Source: Megaustenia siamemsis
Taxonomy: Eukaryota; Mollusca; Gastropoda; Stylommatophora; Ariophantidae
Direction: 5' to 3'
Assembly: GCA_032433765.1 (NCBI GenBank)
Contig: JAVIAB010000073.1
Coordinates: 67,016,205 to 67,080,204 of the forward strand
DNA length: 64,000 nucleotides
Each line of letters begins with the position of its first letter. Position 1 is the stretch's first letter. A model generated the notes under the pieces. The model saw only the letters and a program-made list of their open reading frames with translations, was not told the origin of the DNA and did no database searches. Of this stretch, positions 23,813-35,395 are shown piece after piece. A program made the translations under genes and the position numbers.

Positions 23813-26800
23813 AGCATTACTCTATCTCAGCTAGTAAACATTACTCTATCTAAGCTAATATACATTACTCTATCTCAGCTAGTATACATTGCTCTATCTC
23901 ATCAAGTAAACATTGCTCTATCTCAGCAAGTAAACATTGCTCTATCTCAGCAAGTAAACATTGCTCTATCTCACTCTAGTAAACATTGCTCTATCTCAGC
24001 TAGTAAATATTGTTCTATCTCAGCTAGTAAACATTGCTCTATCTCAGCAAGTAAACATTGCTCTATCTCAGCAAGTAAACATTGCTCTATCTCAGCAAGT
24101 AAACATTGCTCTATCTCAGCAAGTAAACATTGCTCTATCTCACTCTAGTAAACATTGCTCTATCTCAGCTAATAAACATTGCTCTATCTCAGCTAGTAAA
24201 CATTGCTCTATCTCACTCTAGTAAACATTGCTCTATCTCAGCTAGTAAACATTGCTCTATCTCAGCAATTAAACATTGCTCTATCTCACTCTAGTAAACA
24301 TTGCTCTATCTCAGCAAGTAAACATACTCTATCTCAGCTAATGTACATTACTCTATCTCAGCAAGTAAACATTGCTCTATCTCACTCTAGTAAACATTGC
24401 TCTATCTCAGCTAGTAAACATTGCTCTATCTCAGCAATTAAACATTGCTCTATCTCACTCTAGTAAACATTGCTCTATCTCAGCAAGTAAACATACTCTA
24501 TCTCAGCTAGTGTACATTACTCTATCTCAGCAAGTAAACATTACTTTATCTCAGGTAATAAACATTACTCTATCTCAGCTAGTAAACATTGCTCTATCTC
24601 AGCTAGTAAACATTGCTCTATCTCAGCTAATAAACATTGCTCTATCACAGCTAATAAACATTGCTCTATCTCAGCTAGTAAACATTGCTCTATCTCAGCT
24701 GATAAACATTACTCTATCTGAGCTAATAAACATTGCTCTATCTCAGCTAGTAAACATTGCTCTATCTCACTCTAGTAAACATTGCTCTATCTCAGCTAGT
24801 AAATATTGCTCTATCTCACTCTAGTAAACATTGCTCTATCTCACTCTAGTAAACATTGCTCTATCTCACTCTAGTAAACATTGCTCTAACTCACTCTAGT
24901 AAACATTGCTCTATCTGAGCTAATAAACATTGTTCTATCTCAGCTAGTAAACATTGCTCTATCTCACTCAATTAAACATTGCTCTATCTCACTCTAGTAA
25001 ACATTGCTCTATCTCAACTAGTAAACATTGCTCTATCTCACTCTAGTAAACATTGCTGTATCTCAGCTAATAAACATTGCTCTATCTCAGCTAGTAAACA
25101 TTGCTCTATCTCAGCTGATAAACATTACTCTATCTGAGCTAATAAACATTGCTCTATCTCACTCTAGTAAACATTGCTCTATCTCACTCTAGTAAACATT
25201 GCTCTATCTCACTCTAGTAAACATTGCTCTATCTCAGCTAGTAAACATTGCTCTATCTCAGCTAGTAAACATTGCTCTATCTCAGCTAATAAACATTGCT
25301 CTATCTCAGCTAGTAAAGATTGCTCTATCTCAGCTAGTAAACACTGCTCTATCTCAGCTAGTAAACACTGCTCTATCTCAGCTAGTAAACATTGCTCTAT
25401 CTGAGCTAATAACAATTGCTCTATATCAGCTAGTAAACATTGCTCTATTTCAGCTGATAAACATTACTCTATCTGAGCTAATAAACATTGCTCTATGTCA
25501 CTCTAGTAAACATTGCTCTATCTCACTCTAGTAAACATTGCTCTATCTCACTCTAGTAAACATTGCTCTATCTCAGCTAGTAAACATTGCTCTATCTCAG
25601 CTAGTAAACATTGTTCTATCTCAGCTAGTAAACATTGCTCTATCTCACTCTAGTAAACATTGCTCTATCTCACTCTAGTAAACATTGCTCTATCTCACTC
25701 TAGTAAACATTGCTCTATCTCACTCTAGTAAACATTGCTCTATCTGAGCTAATAAACATTGTTCTATCTCAGCTAGTAAACATTGCTCTATCTCACTCTA
25801 GTAAACATTGCTCTATCTCACTCTAGTAAACATTGCTCTATCTCACTCTAGTAAACATTGCTCTATCTCAGCTAGTAAACATTGTTCTATCTCAGCTAGT
25901 AAACATTGCTCTATCTCAGCTAGTAAACATTGCTCTATCTCACTCTAGTAAACATTGCTCTATCTCACTCTAGTAAACATTGCTCTATCTCACTCTAGTA
26001 AACATTGCTCTATTTCACTCTAGTAAACATTGCTCTATCTCAGCTAGTAAATATTGTTCTATCTCAGCTAGTAAACATTGCTCTATCTCAGCAAGTAAAC
26101 ATTGCTCTATCTCAGCAAGTAAACATTGCTCTATCTCAGCAAGTAAACATTGCTCTATCTCACTCTAGTAAACATTGCTCTATCTCAGCTAATAAACATT
26201 GCTCTATCTCAGCTAGTAAACATTGCTCTATCTCAGCTAGTAAACATTGCTCTATCTCACTCTAGTAAACATTGCTCTATCTCAGCTAGTAAACATTGCT
26301 CTATCTCACTCTAGTAAACATTGCTCTATCTCAGCTAGTAAACATTGCTCTATCTCAGCTAATAAACATTGCTCTATCTCAGCTAGTAAACATTGCTCTA
26401 TCTCAGCTGATAAACATTACTCTATCTGAGCTAATAAACATTGCTCTATCTCACTCTAGTAAACATTGCTCTATCTCACTCTAGTAAACATTGCTCTATC
26501 TCACTCTAGTAAACATTGCTCTATCTCAGCTAGTAAACATTGCTCTATCTCAGCTAGTAAACATTGCTCTATCTCAGCTAATAAACATTGCTCTATCTCA
26601 GCTAGTAAAGATTGCTCTATCTCAGCTAGTAAACACTGCTCTATCTCAGCTAGTAAACATTGCTCTATCTGAGCTAATAAACATTGCTCTATATCAGCTA
26701 GTAAACATTGTTCTATCTCAGCTGATAAGCATTACTCTATCTGAGCTAATAAACATTGCTCTATGTCACTCTGGTAAACATTGCTCTATCTCACTCTAGT

Positions 26801-27469
26801 AAACATTGCTCTATCTCACTCTAGTAAACATTGCTCTATCTCAGCTAGTAAACATTGCTCTATCTCAGCTAGTAAACATTGTTCTATCTCAGCTAGTAAA
26901 CATTGCTCTATCTCACTCTAGTAAACATTGCTCTATCTCACTCTAGTAAACATTGCTCTATCTCACTCTAGTAAACATTGCTCTATCTCACTCTAGTAAA
27001 CATTGCTTTATCTGAGCTAATAAACATTGTTCTATCTCAGCTAGTAAACATTGTTCTATCTCAGCTAGTAAACATTGCTCTATCTCACTCTAGTAAACAT
27101 TGCTCTATCTCACTCTAGTAAACATTGCTCTATCTCACTCTAGTAAACATTGCTCTATCTCACTCTAGTAAACATTGCTCTATTTCACTCTAGTAAACAT
27201 TGCTCTATCTCAGCTAGTAAACATTGCTCTATCTCACTCTAGTAAACATTGCTCTATCTCACTCTAGTAAACATTGCTCTATCTCACTCTAGTAAACATT
27301 GCTCTATCTCACTCTAGTAAACATTGCTCTATCTCACTCTAGTAAACATTGCCCTATCTCACTCTAGTAAACATTGCTCTATCTCACTCTACTAAACATT
27401 GCTCTATCTCAGCTAATAAACATTGCTCTATCTCACTCTAGTAAACATTGCTCTATCTCAGCTGATCCC
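23813..27469. repeat. 3.66-kb minisatellite of about 150 units of 24-25 bp
   Basis: Units are GTAAACATTGCTCTATCTCA followed by GCTA, GCAA or CTCTA. GCTA/GCAA types are 24 bp, CTCTA types 25 bp. Minority variants include GAGCTAAT and CAGCTGAT. Rare marker variants (TAAAGAT, AACACTG, CTATGTCAC) recur in the same order about 1.29 kb apart (for example 25314 and 26606), showing block duplication inside the array. Open frames across it are by-products of the stop-free 24-bp period. Nearly every unit contains GTAAACA and TATC. Confidence 0.96.
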
Positions 27470-28044
27470 CATCTAATTCTTGGCCACCATTCACACCTTG
27501 TTATCACCTCCGACTCCTATCAGACCTCTCGTTTAATCACGTAACTGTGTTTTTCTCCCTGCCCTTGTCATGTCTCATCACGTCAACATTCGACTTCAAT
27601 CATCCACACAATGTACTTCTGGATCGTCTCAGATAAATCTCACACTAATTTAACAATATTTTGTAGCTTATATATTTTTATTTATTATCTATTTTATCCT
27701 TTTTATATATAGAACATCTCCCTTTTATTTTATAATCTCATTCCTATTTTCTTCTTCTTATCTCTTCTGTACTTACTTGTTCCGCTCATGCTTGATGTAA
27801 TAGAGTTTATCCTTTATTTCGTTGTCTGTTTGTGTTGGTCTCGTTTTCTGAACAAAGCCGTATGTAGGCCTTAACGTTAGTTTTTTTTGTGTTACTTTTT
27901 TTTTTTTATAAAGCTGTCACTATGCCTTGTAGGAATGTACGTTACACCCAACCACTTGCTCCTTGTTACCAGCTTTATCGTAGTACTACAATTATTTCAT
28001 GTTCCCTAAACAAATTAATATTAGAAGGTCTCTATAATAAATTC
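27470..28044. other. Unclassified DNA between array and SINE, with repeat R2 copy 2
   Basis: 27900-28010 is the second copy of R2 (see 12757). Around 27850-27885 the minus strand reads AAGGCCTACATACGGC, resembling the stem of the hammerhead-like motif in the 15.8-kb insertion but more decayed. No gene seen. Confidence 0.5.
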
Positions 28045-28325
28045 TATCTATTTATCTATTGTCCTTTCGAGCCGAAGACGGCACATAGGGGAGAACCACA
28101 AACTCAAAAATAAAAACCTTGCGTGCCATAACGGCACATATTGCAAAGATCACTGCTTCCAAAATCTATGGCTCTGTTTCCATAACAATACTTTTTTTTT
28201 TTACAATGACAGCTTGTCAGGCCATCGATCAATCTCCTTAGTCGTCTCTTACGACATGCCTGGAAGGACACAGTGTCACTATTCTTTACTTCCTCATATT
28301 GAGACCCCGTTAACACACGGCTACA
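28045..28325 (-). mobile_element. Non-autonomous element sharing the L-A 3' tail
   Basis: Minus strand: body containing GTCGTAAGAGACGACTAAGG, 3' end CCCCTATGTGCCGTCTTCGG then CTCGAAAGGACAATAGATA. The L-A LINE ends CCCTATGGGCCGGTTACGG then CTCGAAAGGTCAATAGATA. No coding capacity. Most likely a SINE or LINE-derived parasite mobilised by L-A. The 5' end is not well defined. Confidence 0.65.
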
Positions 28326-28327
28326 GT

Positions 28328-28720
28328 CTTAATAGCAGAGACTTTAATGACACAGTCTTAATAGAGTGAGAGAATGAACTACAATGATAGACATAATAGT
28401 AAAGAAAGCAACAAAAAAGGTCTCAGTCTGAATAGTAAGAAAACAGAAGTAATGGTCATATTGAAGAAACAATTATCACCATCATTCAGTTTTAAAATAA
28501 ACAAGACAAATTTGAAACAAGGGCAACGCTTCAAATACTTAGGCACAATAATAACATCAGATGGAAGAGGCACCACCAAAATAAAAAGCAGAATAGCATT
28601 TCAGAAAACTAAAAACATATTATGCAACAAATCTATGTCAATAGAAGTGAGAAAGAGAATTCGTCAACGCTATATAGAGCCAATTCTGACCTATAGAAGC
28701 GAATCATGGAGAGTAGACAA

Positions 28721-28727
<7 letters not shown>
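28328..28727 (+). mobile_element. L-C LINE fragment
   Basis: Reads KGLSLNSKKTEVMVILKKQ, RFKYLGTIITSDGRGTTKIK and RQRYIEPILTYRSESWRVDK, matching the copy at 58973-59769 with a small deletion (AQAK missing). Stops abruptly at the TC repeat at 28728. Confidence 0.82.

Positions 28728-28779
<52 letters not shown>
28728..28779. repeat. (TC)n microsatellite
   Basis: About 52 bp of near-perfect CT dinucleotides, probably grown from the (GA)-type tail of the adjacent inverted L-G element. Confidence 0.9.
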
Positions 28780-28782
<3 letters not shown>

Positions 28783-28930
28783 GATCAGGACTCAATCAGA
28801 GTAGGATTCCAGACTCTCACATGAAGTCAGCTGTCAGGTTAAGTGTGTTGATCGCCCCCACACAGAACATCACAATTAGAGTCTGCCAGATCCACTCTGA
28901 TTGAACACCCGTTAAAACGTTAGACTGTGT
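28780..28930 (-). mobile_element. L-G LINE 3' end relic
   Basis: Minus strand ends with CTCTGATTGAGTCCTGATCG, the same terminus as the copies at 6.06 kb and 43.2 kb (TCTGATTGAGCCATGATCGC there). Coding text is decayed. Confidence 0.55.
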
Positions 28931-29106
28931 TCTGCGCCAGTGGCCCAATGCATCCGATTTCAGCCAGCATTTTATTCAGGTTTGCATTCCTTAGCCTTTG
29001 ATTGTCCCCAATATTCCTGCAAGGCAACAGATTATCTTTTCTGTAGGGGGATTCTGCCTTTAGATGGTCGGCCCTCCAAGGTTTACGAGCACCATCTGCC
29101 CGCGTC

Positions 29107-29735
29107 ACTAGAGGTGACTAACACAGACATGCACACACAAAGATATGAGATGTGAACAACACAGACATGCACACAGCGATACGAGGCATGACTAACACTG
29201 ACACACATCAAGCTATATGACACATGACTAACATAAACATCAACATAAAGATAGGGTGTCCGGTTAGCGCAATCGATAGGCGGTTGGCTTACCACGGCAA
29301 CAGCCGGGGTTCGTACCCTGGCGTGGACACCTGGGTTTTACTAATTCCCTAAAAAAATTAGTACCTCTGAAGTCGGAGTAAATCTGCCTGCATGGCGAGG
29401 GGCATCCTGTAATGGGATAAAACAGACTTTACACGCAAAATCAGTCCCACAAAATTGAGTGGGTGGGACTTCGTCAGAGGTCAAAGCTGACGAAAGCGAA
29501 CGAACGAACGAACATAAAGATATGAGATATGACTGACATAGACATGCACACAAAGATATGAGATGTGACTAACATAGCCATGCACACACAAGGATATGAG
29601 ATGTGACATACACAGACATACACACACAAAGATATGACTAACATAGATACACACTAAGATATGAGATATGACTAAACACATACACACATAAAGATATGAG
29701 ACATGATTAACACAGACACACCGAGATATGACACA
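29107..29735. repeat. Degenerate CA-rich minisatellite interrupted by a SINE
   Basis: Units of about 35-40 bp around AAGATATGAGATGTGACTAA followed by a CACACA stretch; at least ten imperfect copies on both sides of the SINE at 29254-29510. It borders the 3' end of the lectin-like/EGF pseudogene. Confidence 0.8.
29254..29510 (+). mobile_element. tRNA-derived SINE (S3 family) with TSD
   Basis: Flanked by AACATAAAGATA at 29242-29253 and 29511-29522. The head keeps a 6-bp acceptor-like stem (GTGTCC with GGACAC) and a B box GGTTCGTACCC. The body holds TCTGCCTGCATGGCGAGGGG, ACACGCAAAAT and GACTTCGTCAGAGGT. The tail is (GAAC)n. The body is shared with the SINE at 60098-62437, which has a different head and tail. 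Confidence 0.88.
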
Positions 29736-29769
29736 CACACACGCACGCATGCACATGCATATGCTTGGT

Positions 29770-31338
29770 GTCCATCTGCTTGGGTTTGTTGAAGTCGGCA
29801 GACTCTTCTTAACGTGGGAATCATCGACATACGAGACGCAGTCCCCGATTAACTGTTCACAGGCTTCGTTCAAACAGTTGTCCGGAGATTTGAGAGTGCA
29901 GTCTGACCCGTAGAACGTTCCCTTGCATGTACAGTTCCGATTGACTGTTCACAGGTGTCGTTGAAACAGTTGTCCGGACATTTGAGAGTGCAGTCTGACC
30001 CGTAGTACGTTTCCTTGCACGTACAGTCTGTACTTTCAAGGTCACACATGATGTCACAGCCATCAGAACACGTCTATTTACACTGTAGCCCAAAATTACC
30101 ATCGGGACAAGTGTCATTATAGGTGTAGCCAGGATGTTTACATTGTAGGCATTTTCCGGATTTTTTCTCACATAAAGGACAGGCACTAAGACAAGACCCG
30201 GAGCAGTCGTTTCCATAGATCCCATGTGAACAGTTGCCGTGACACGTACCGAAGATGACGGTGCAGCCTTTGCAACACCCACTACACACTGCACAAAACG
30301 ACCAAGAATGCCCGTCCAGACAATAGGTGTCTGTAAATGTTTGCACCTCACTCACAGTCAGTGCACTGTCGGCCTGCGAAATGGTCGGTGAGAACTCAAT
30401 CTTAATGTGTGCCATTGTCGCTTGTGTGGTGACTACAGTAGTATTCACATAAATATTTGGGTATGATATATCATTATACTGGAACACTACACCGCCACTG
30501 TCAGAGAAAGCCTTTAGAGTGGCATTCTTTATCCGAATCATAGTGCCAGCTCGATGATAAATTCGAATGGTGTGAGTCTTCTGGGGCGTGGCAAAGTTCA
30601 GATACCAGTAAACAGAATTGGTTCCACTTCTCAATTGTGTGTGTGTACAGTCATTGTCATAGAGATGGGTCTTTGTTTTGCCATGAACTGCGGCATCTGG
30701 TCCACATCCGTCTCCTGTATAACAAACATTAAATGTGTCGGTCTGGTTTGTGTTCTGTTTGAGAGCCACATTCCGACCCCAGCCAATGTAGATGGAGCAG
30801 ATATTTGCAACTATCGCCCCTTCAAACCGTAACTTGTTGATCAGACCATCCCCAGAGCAAAAGACATCAATCTCGTGCGAACTAACTACAAACCGTGATT
30901 CATTGTTACATGAGGCAGAACCATTTAGTTTTACCGTGAAACTGCCCGGATAGGTTAAATCTTTCACATAAATCCTAAACCAGGAGAACGGCAAAGATTG
31001 ATTGAGAGTTGCCTCAACTGATGTAGAATCTGTGTCCGGATTACATGTGGTGTCGTTGTTATCAAACAGGAAAGTAGGTTCAGATTTTTGGGCGTATTTG
31101 TAAACGAGATTCAAGTACTGACACTGGGGTCCGAAATATTCGTGCTGACAACTGTCATTGTTTGGGCATGTCCTTGCAGTTTTGTTACAGAGTCATTATA
31201 GCAGTGACATTGTAACGTACAATTCGCCCCAAACCAACCTTCTGCACAAATTAGGTCATTAACTTCCAAGGTCGCGAACGAAGCCAGCAGAATAAAGACT
31301 TGATCTACAGCGGTGGTTAACGAACTGTGTACAAACAT
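29770..31338 (-). pseudogene. Lectin-like/EGF receptor-type gene copy 2, mostly readable but broken
   Basis: Starts at the ATG at 31338 with a hydrophobic leader and an EGF-type module (CAEGWFGANCTLQCHC). After a frameshift near 31190 it continues as one 346-residue frame (31114-30074). That frame holds two successive domains that look like galactose-binding-like modules, then cysteine-rich EGF/laminin-like repeats ending GNFGLQCK followed by an in-frame TAG near 30073. Beyond it, repeats such as CTCKETYYGSDCTLKCPDNC continue with another frameshift, then the text dissolves into a CA-rich minisatellite. No transmembrane or kinase/phosphatase part is seen. The uninterrupted multi-domain frame without introns may mean a retrocopy. 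It could instead be a live gene with assembly errors, given the single-base losses seen elsewhere in the window. Confidence 0.72.
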
Positions 31339-31465
31339 TTATTATCAAACCCGTGGTTACATTTCTAAAAATCCGCCAACTCGTTGTGATAACAGATAGC
31401 GTGATGTTCAAAGTCAACATTGTTTACACCATGGCTCGAACGCGAACAAGCTTCCATCTTCATAA
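31339..31465 (-). repeat. 5' flank shared with 932-1065
   Basis: Counterpart of the flank of copy 1; similarity ends near the GCTTCCATCTT stretch on both sides. Confidence 0.75.
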
Positions 31466-31469
31466 TGTT

Positions 31470-32942
31470 ATTTCCGTCATATGCGATTTAAGATGAATAC
31501 ATTTTTGTTTTGTTTTGTCACATTATCATGCTATATTAGTATATAATTGTTGTAATTAATTCTCAATATTTATAAACTGAGTCATAATTGATAAAAAAAA
31601 TTAGTAGCGTTAGTAAAAGAAAAGCGCATCTGCAGAAAATGTGTTTTATCCTTTAATTTTAGAATTCATGTTATTGTCGAGATTTGTCTTTGACTGTACG
31701 AGCTATACAGAGAATTAACAGAAATAATTATTGTGTTCCTTCACGCTCTATTTGTTAATACTAGTTCACTGTCGTTTAACCAATCATTTGCGTTTTTATT
31801 AAACATTTGGGAGTACATCCCCCCCCCCCTCCCCACAGTACATTAAATCCCGAATTCAATTATTGCTATTTTAACTTTATTTGAATTGTTCATTTGCCAA
31901 GCTATACTTTTCGTGTATATTATTTTAAGTGCTCTTTTGAAAATAATATAAACAGTTTGTTTATAACACTAAACTATAGTCCATTCTGTTTATTATTACT
32001 ATGTAGGCTTGGTCATGTTAATTATTTGAGAATTTTAATAGAGATAATTTTCTGTCATTGAATCAGTAAACAATTGACAATTTAGAAGAGAGAACACTGA
32101 CGACACGACGACCCACGATGACGACTGCTGTGACTGTTGTGCTATTAGAATGATCTAGATCAGTTGTGACGTGGGGTACTGCTGTTGCTCTAGTCTGTGT
32201 AGTTATGGTGCTGAGGTTGGACCTCTTACCGCTGCTTGTGCTGGTAGTGTAGCTGACATAGGGGCAATATTTCTTTCAATGGTATCATTTTGGAATTAAC
32301 AGCGTTTTAGAGAATAACTAAAGTCATTTGTAACCATTTAGTTCGTTCGGCGTCTAGGTGTCAATTTTTTTAATTTAATTAATGAGGCCTGTCAAAGTCA
32401 AGAAGTGACACTCATCTGACACACTACACTACAGAGCTGAGAGACTGACAGTGAGTGTTGCTCTTACTTAGTTTAGCAGACTATTATTATTAATTATTAA
32501 AATAATACCGATTAATGCTTTTATCATTTAAGTGAGTTATATCAGATACTATACTATTCTTAAAGAGTAAAAGAATGATCAGAGTCACTCAGTCACTGTG
32601 ATCAGTCATTCAGTGATGAATAAGAATAATCATAATGAATTAAATTATTAAAGTACAAATTAAATATAAAAGAAAATGTAATTTATAAAGGACGTTTCAC
32701 GGTTTTCAATGATAAACTCAATTGAGTAAGAATGGAATCATTATTTTCAAGTTAGTGTTAGTTTTAGCTGTTTTCTTGTGTCATATTGCAGCAGGGAAAA
32801 GTGAAGTGTATTTGTTTAAATAAAATCTAGATATGTGTTGTTATACACACAGTTTTTATACTGAGTATGTATACTAATTAAGTATGAATGTGACAATGTG
32901 CACCACTGACACTGTTGCACTTGCATGCACAGATATAGTAGT
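31470..32942. other. AT-rich stretch; could hold the UBE4A promoter but nothing shown
   Basis: No coding frame, CpG cluster or known repeat supported. A short poly-C tract lies near 31820. The 5' UTR exon of UBE4A, if any, was not identified. Confidence 0.4.
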
Positions 32943-33222
32943 AAGGTAAAGTTAAAGTACGAAACTTGAATCATTGAATCTGCATCTTATCACGCAAGTT
33001 TTCACCCAAATGTTCTCGACCGCCTATCCAGAAGTGTTTGGAGACTTCTAGATAGTGTCGCTTAAAGCATCAAAACTCATGATGCAAGGCAGCATTCCTC
33101 ACCTTCCCAGAGTACAACCCCGGTACCCAGTTCTGCCAGCGGCTGGGTCTACCACGGGGATATTTTTTTTGCCAACCACAGCCGGGTGATTTTCCCAACT
33201 AGGCTACTGAGACCCCTGAAAT
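32943..33222 (-). mobile_element. Old SINE (S2 family)
   Basis: Aligns with 17521-17851 over its body (CATCAAAACTCATGATGCAA; GGCTGGGTCTACCACGGGGA) and head end (TTTTCCCAACTAGGCTACTG), but the B-box portion is deleted. Diverged, so older. Confidence 0.75.
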
Positions 33223-33878
33223 ATAGTAGTAGTAAAGTAGTAGCAGAAGTAAAAAAGTAAAAGTTTACTATGTGTCTTTCCTTACGCATTTATTTTCCTA
33301 TTACTGAGGTCTGCAGGATTGGGGTGGGGGAATGTTGGAAAATTTTACTAAAAAGAACTAAAAAAAAAGGTGTGCATCTGATATATTATATAATATATTT
33401 ATATTTCACTGACTGACTAATTTTAATCCATCTTCACTGACTATGATCTACTCTTGCTATAGTTATTGCTATGAACTACTTAAACTTACATCTAATTGTA
33501 TTGTTGGTGTGTATGATTTTATGATAGTTTTTTTTTTAAATTCTTCATCATAAGTGTGATAACTGATGTTTAATTGTGACATCAAATCAAATATCATCAT
33601 TTGTCTGAGGAATCAACCTTCCTTTGTCAGTATAATCTTTTAATTTCTTGTTTATTATTGTTGCAATCACTATTGCATGATAAATCACAATACTGATGAT
33701 GTGCTGCCTGTGGAATGCAAAGAATATATAGTTTTAAAAAATGAGTTGTTTTGAGAGGTTTTTATAGGATTTCGAAGATGATTTTGTCAGATGGAAGAAC
33801 AAATTTGTTGTTGCATGTATTTGAAGTTGTAGCTTCAGAGCTCTATCCCAGGACTTCATATGATGTTAAAAATGATCT
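33223..33878. other. AT-rich stretch, nothing recognised
   Basis: No gene or repeat supported apart from short homopolymers. Confidence 0.4.
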
Positions 33879-34868
33879 GGGGTTAAACAAGGATGTATTT
33901 TATCGCCCTTGTTATTTGGAATTGTTATGGACTTCATAATGAAGAAATGCTGCACTGGTAATAAAGGCATCGAATGGATACAAGGAGACCATTTGGAGGA
34001 CCTGGACTTTGCTGATGACATAGTTCTCATCAGCAATCAGATAAAAACGATGCAGGAAAACACAAATGAACTATCATCAATAGCCAGCAAAATTGGGCTT
34101 GAGGTCAATCATGAAAAGACTAAAGTCATGAAAAGTTTAATTCCAACAAGTGACAAATATACATGGAAAACAAACCAGTAGAAGAGATCGATCACTTCAT
34201 CTATCTTGGAAGTCACATTGATCGAGAAGGGGATACGAGCAAAGAAATTAGAATCAGACTGGCTAAAGCAGCAATGTCTTTCAGAAGCCTTGAAAAGTTG
34301 TGGAAATCAAAACTCATTAGCACAAACACAAAACTTAGGCTATTCAAATCAAATGTACTATCAACCCTTACGTATGCGTGTGAAAGCTGGAAAACAACAA
34401 GAGATATAGAAACAAAGTTGAACGCATTCGAAAATAAATGTCTAAGGAAAATACTTGGTATAGAATGGAACGAATTCAAAACAAACGAGGAAATTAGAGA
34501 AATCGCCAATCAACCACTAATATCTTCAGTAATAAAGAAAAGACGATGGTCATACGTTGGACATGTGATGAGAAGAGATAATAATCGAATAGCAAAGCAA
34601 GCCCTCATATGGGAAACAACAGGTAAAAGAAAAAGAGGAAGACCCAGGGAGACACTGAGAAGAACATTGATGAGAGAGGCAAGAGCAGCAGGAATCGGCT
34701 CCCTCAATGAGATAGAACTGCTTGCACAGAACAGAGACAGATGGCGAGATTGATAAAATATCTTTAAAAGAAAATTGCTAGAACAAAAATTCATATAGGA
34801 GAAGGTGTATCTTGGTCTACGCCCTATGGGCCGGTTACGGCTCGAAAGGTCAATAGATAGATAGATAG
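33879..34868 (+). mobile_element. L-A LINE, 5'-truncated
   Basis: Begins inside the RT at the VKQGCILSP block and contains LEDLDFADDIVLISNQ, then YLGSHIDREGDTSKEIRIRL, VGHVMRRDNNRIAKQAL and the GRPRETLRRTLMREARAAG block, then the 3' UTR and a (TAGA)n tail. Nearly identical to 39130-40109 and 61400-62381. Differences are mostly single missing bases (near 34158 and 34752), which break the frame twice. Confidence 0.92.
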
Positions 34869-35039
34869 ACTGTTTTGCTGTGTTGAAAAACTGTCCTGCT
34901 GTTTAAAACTCCTATTGTCATCCCATTATTTTGTATGTTCTCTTTGTCACCTCTTAAGCTGACACTCTGTTGTGCTTGCCTAGTTTCTGTCTTCTATAAA
35001 CAAGTGCACATATGTCTTACTAACACTGTACATATGCTT

Positions 35040-35395
35040 GCTTGCGACCGCCCGATAACTAAAGGAGTATACCTCTTCGTCATCCGCCCTTAAAAGGATG
35101 TTAAGTGGGCGTGTCTACGTTGTATTGTGGTTTGCAGTATAACTGTGATATTTGCGCCTTTCGGCTCAACACATCCGACTTCAGCATGACATTTTTGAGC
35201 ACTGGGTTGTCTTCCCTCTTCGATCCCTACTTGCTTGGCCAGACTAGACAGGTTAGTCTGTTACTAGAGGCACCACGGAGAGGTGGAGCAGGGTCTTGAT
35301 GGTTCTGGTTCACCGATCCTGGCACAAGCCATCAGCTGTGGGTCGCTGACAACTGTCAACAGTAGTGCTGTGAGGCGTGCCTTCGCCTCCACACT
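35040..35395 (+). repeat. Dispersed repeat R1, copy 3
   Basis: Best-preserved copy: starts near CCGCCCGATAACTAAAGG, contains GATATTTGCGCCTTTCGGCT and CACCGATCCTGGCACAAGCC, ends near GTGCCTTCGCCT. No coding frame or Pol III boxes recognised. Confidence 0.7.

Noticed and set aside
23961..26799. Open frames such as NIALSQLV and KHCSISAS repeats (up to 150 codons)
   Set aside because: Consequence of the 24-bp period lacking stops; frames switch at each 25-bp unit and exist on both strands.
23813..27469. CRISPR-like array
   Set aside because: Units are directly adjacent without unique spacers, the context is eukaryotic and no cas genes are present.
28374..28904. 176-codon frame with a long SLSLSL run
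   Set aside because: An L-C LINE frame running by chance through the (TC)n microsatellite into an inverted L-G end; not one protein.
29254..29340. Functional tRNA gene
   Set aside because: The B box and acceptor-like stem are present, but the anticodon arm is not canonical and the sequence continues into a SINE body, tail and TSD.
29481..29873. 130-codon frame rich in C, V and S
   Set aside because: Mostly CA-rich minisatellite and SINE sequence read in one frame; only its first part overlaps the EGF pseudogene.
31800..31860. Poly-C tract as promoter element of UBE4A
   Set aside because: Only a short homopolymer; no other promoter evidence.
34510..34794. Minus-strand frame LREPIPAALASLINVLLSV and its copies at 4676, 13239, 39750, 54607 and 62033
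   Set aside because: Antisense shadow of the L-A C-terminal coding region; its conservation follows from the LINE.
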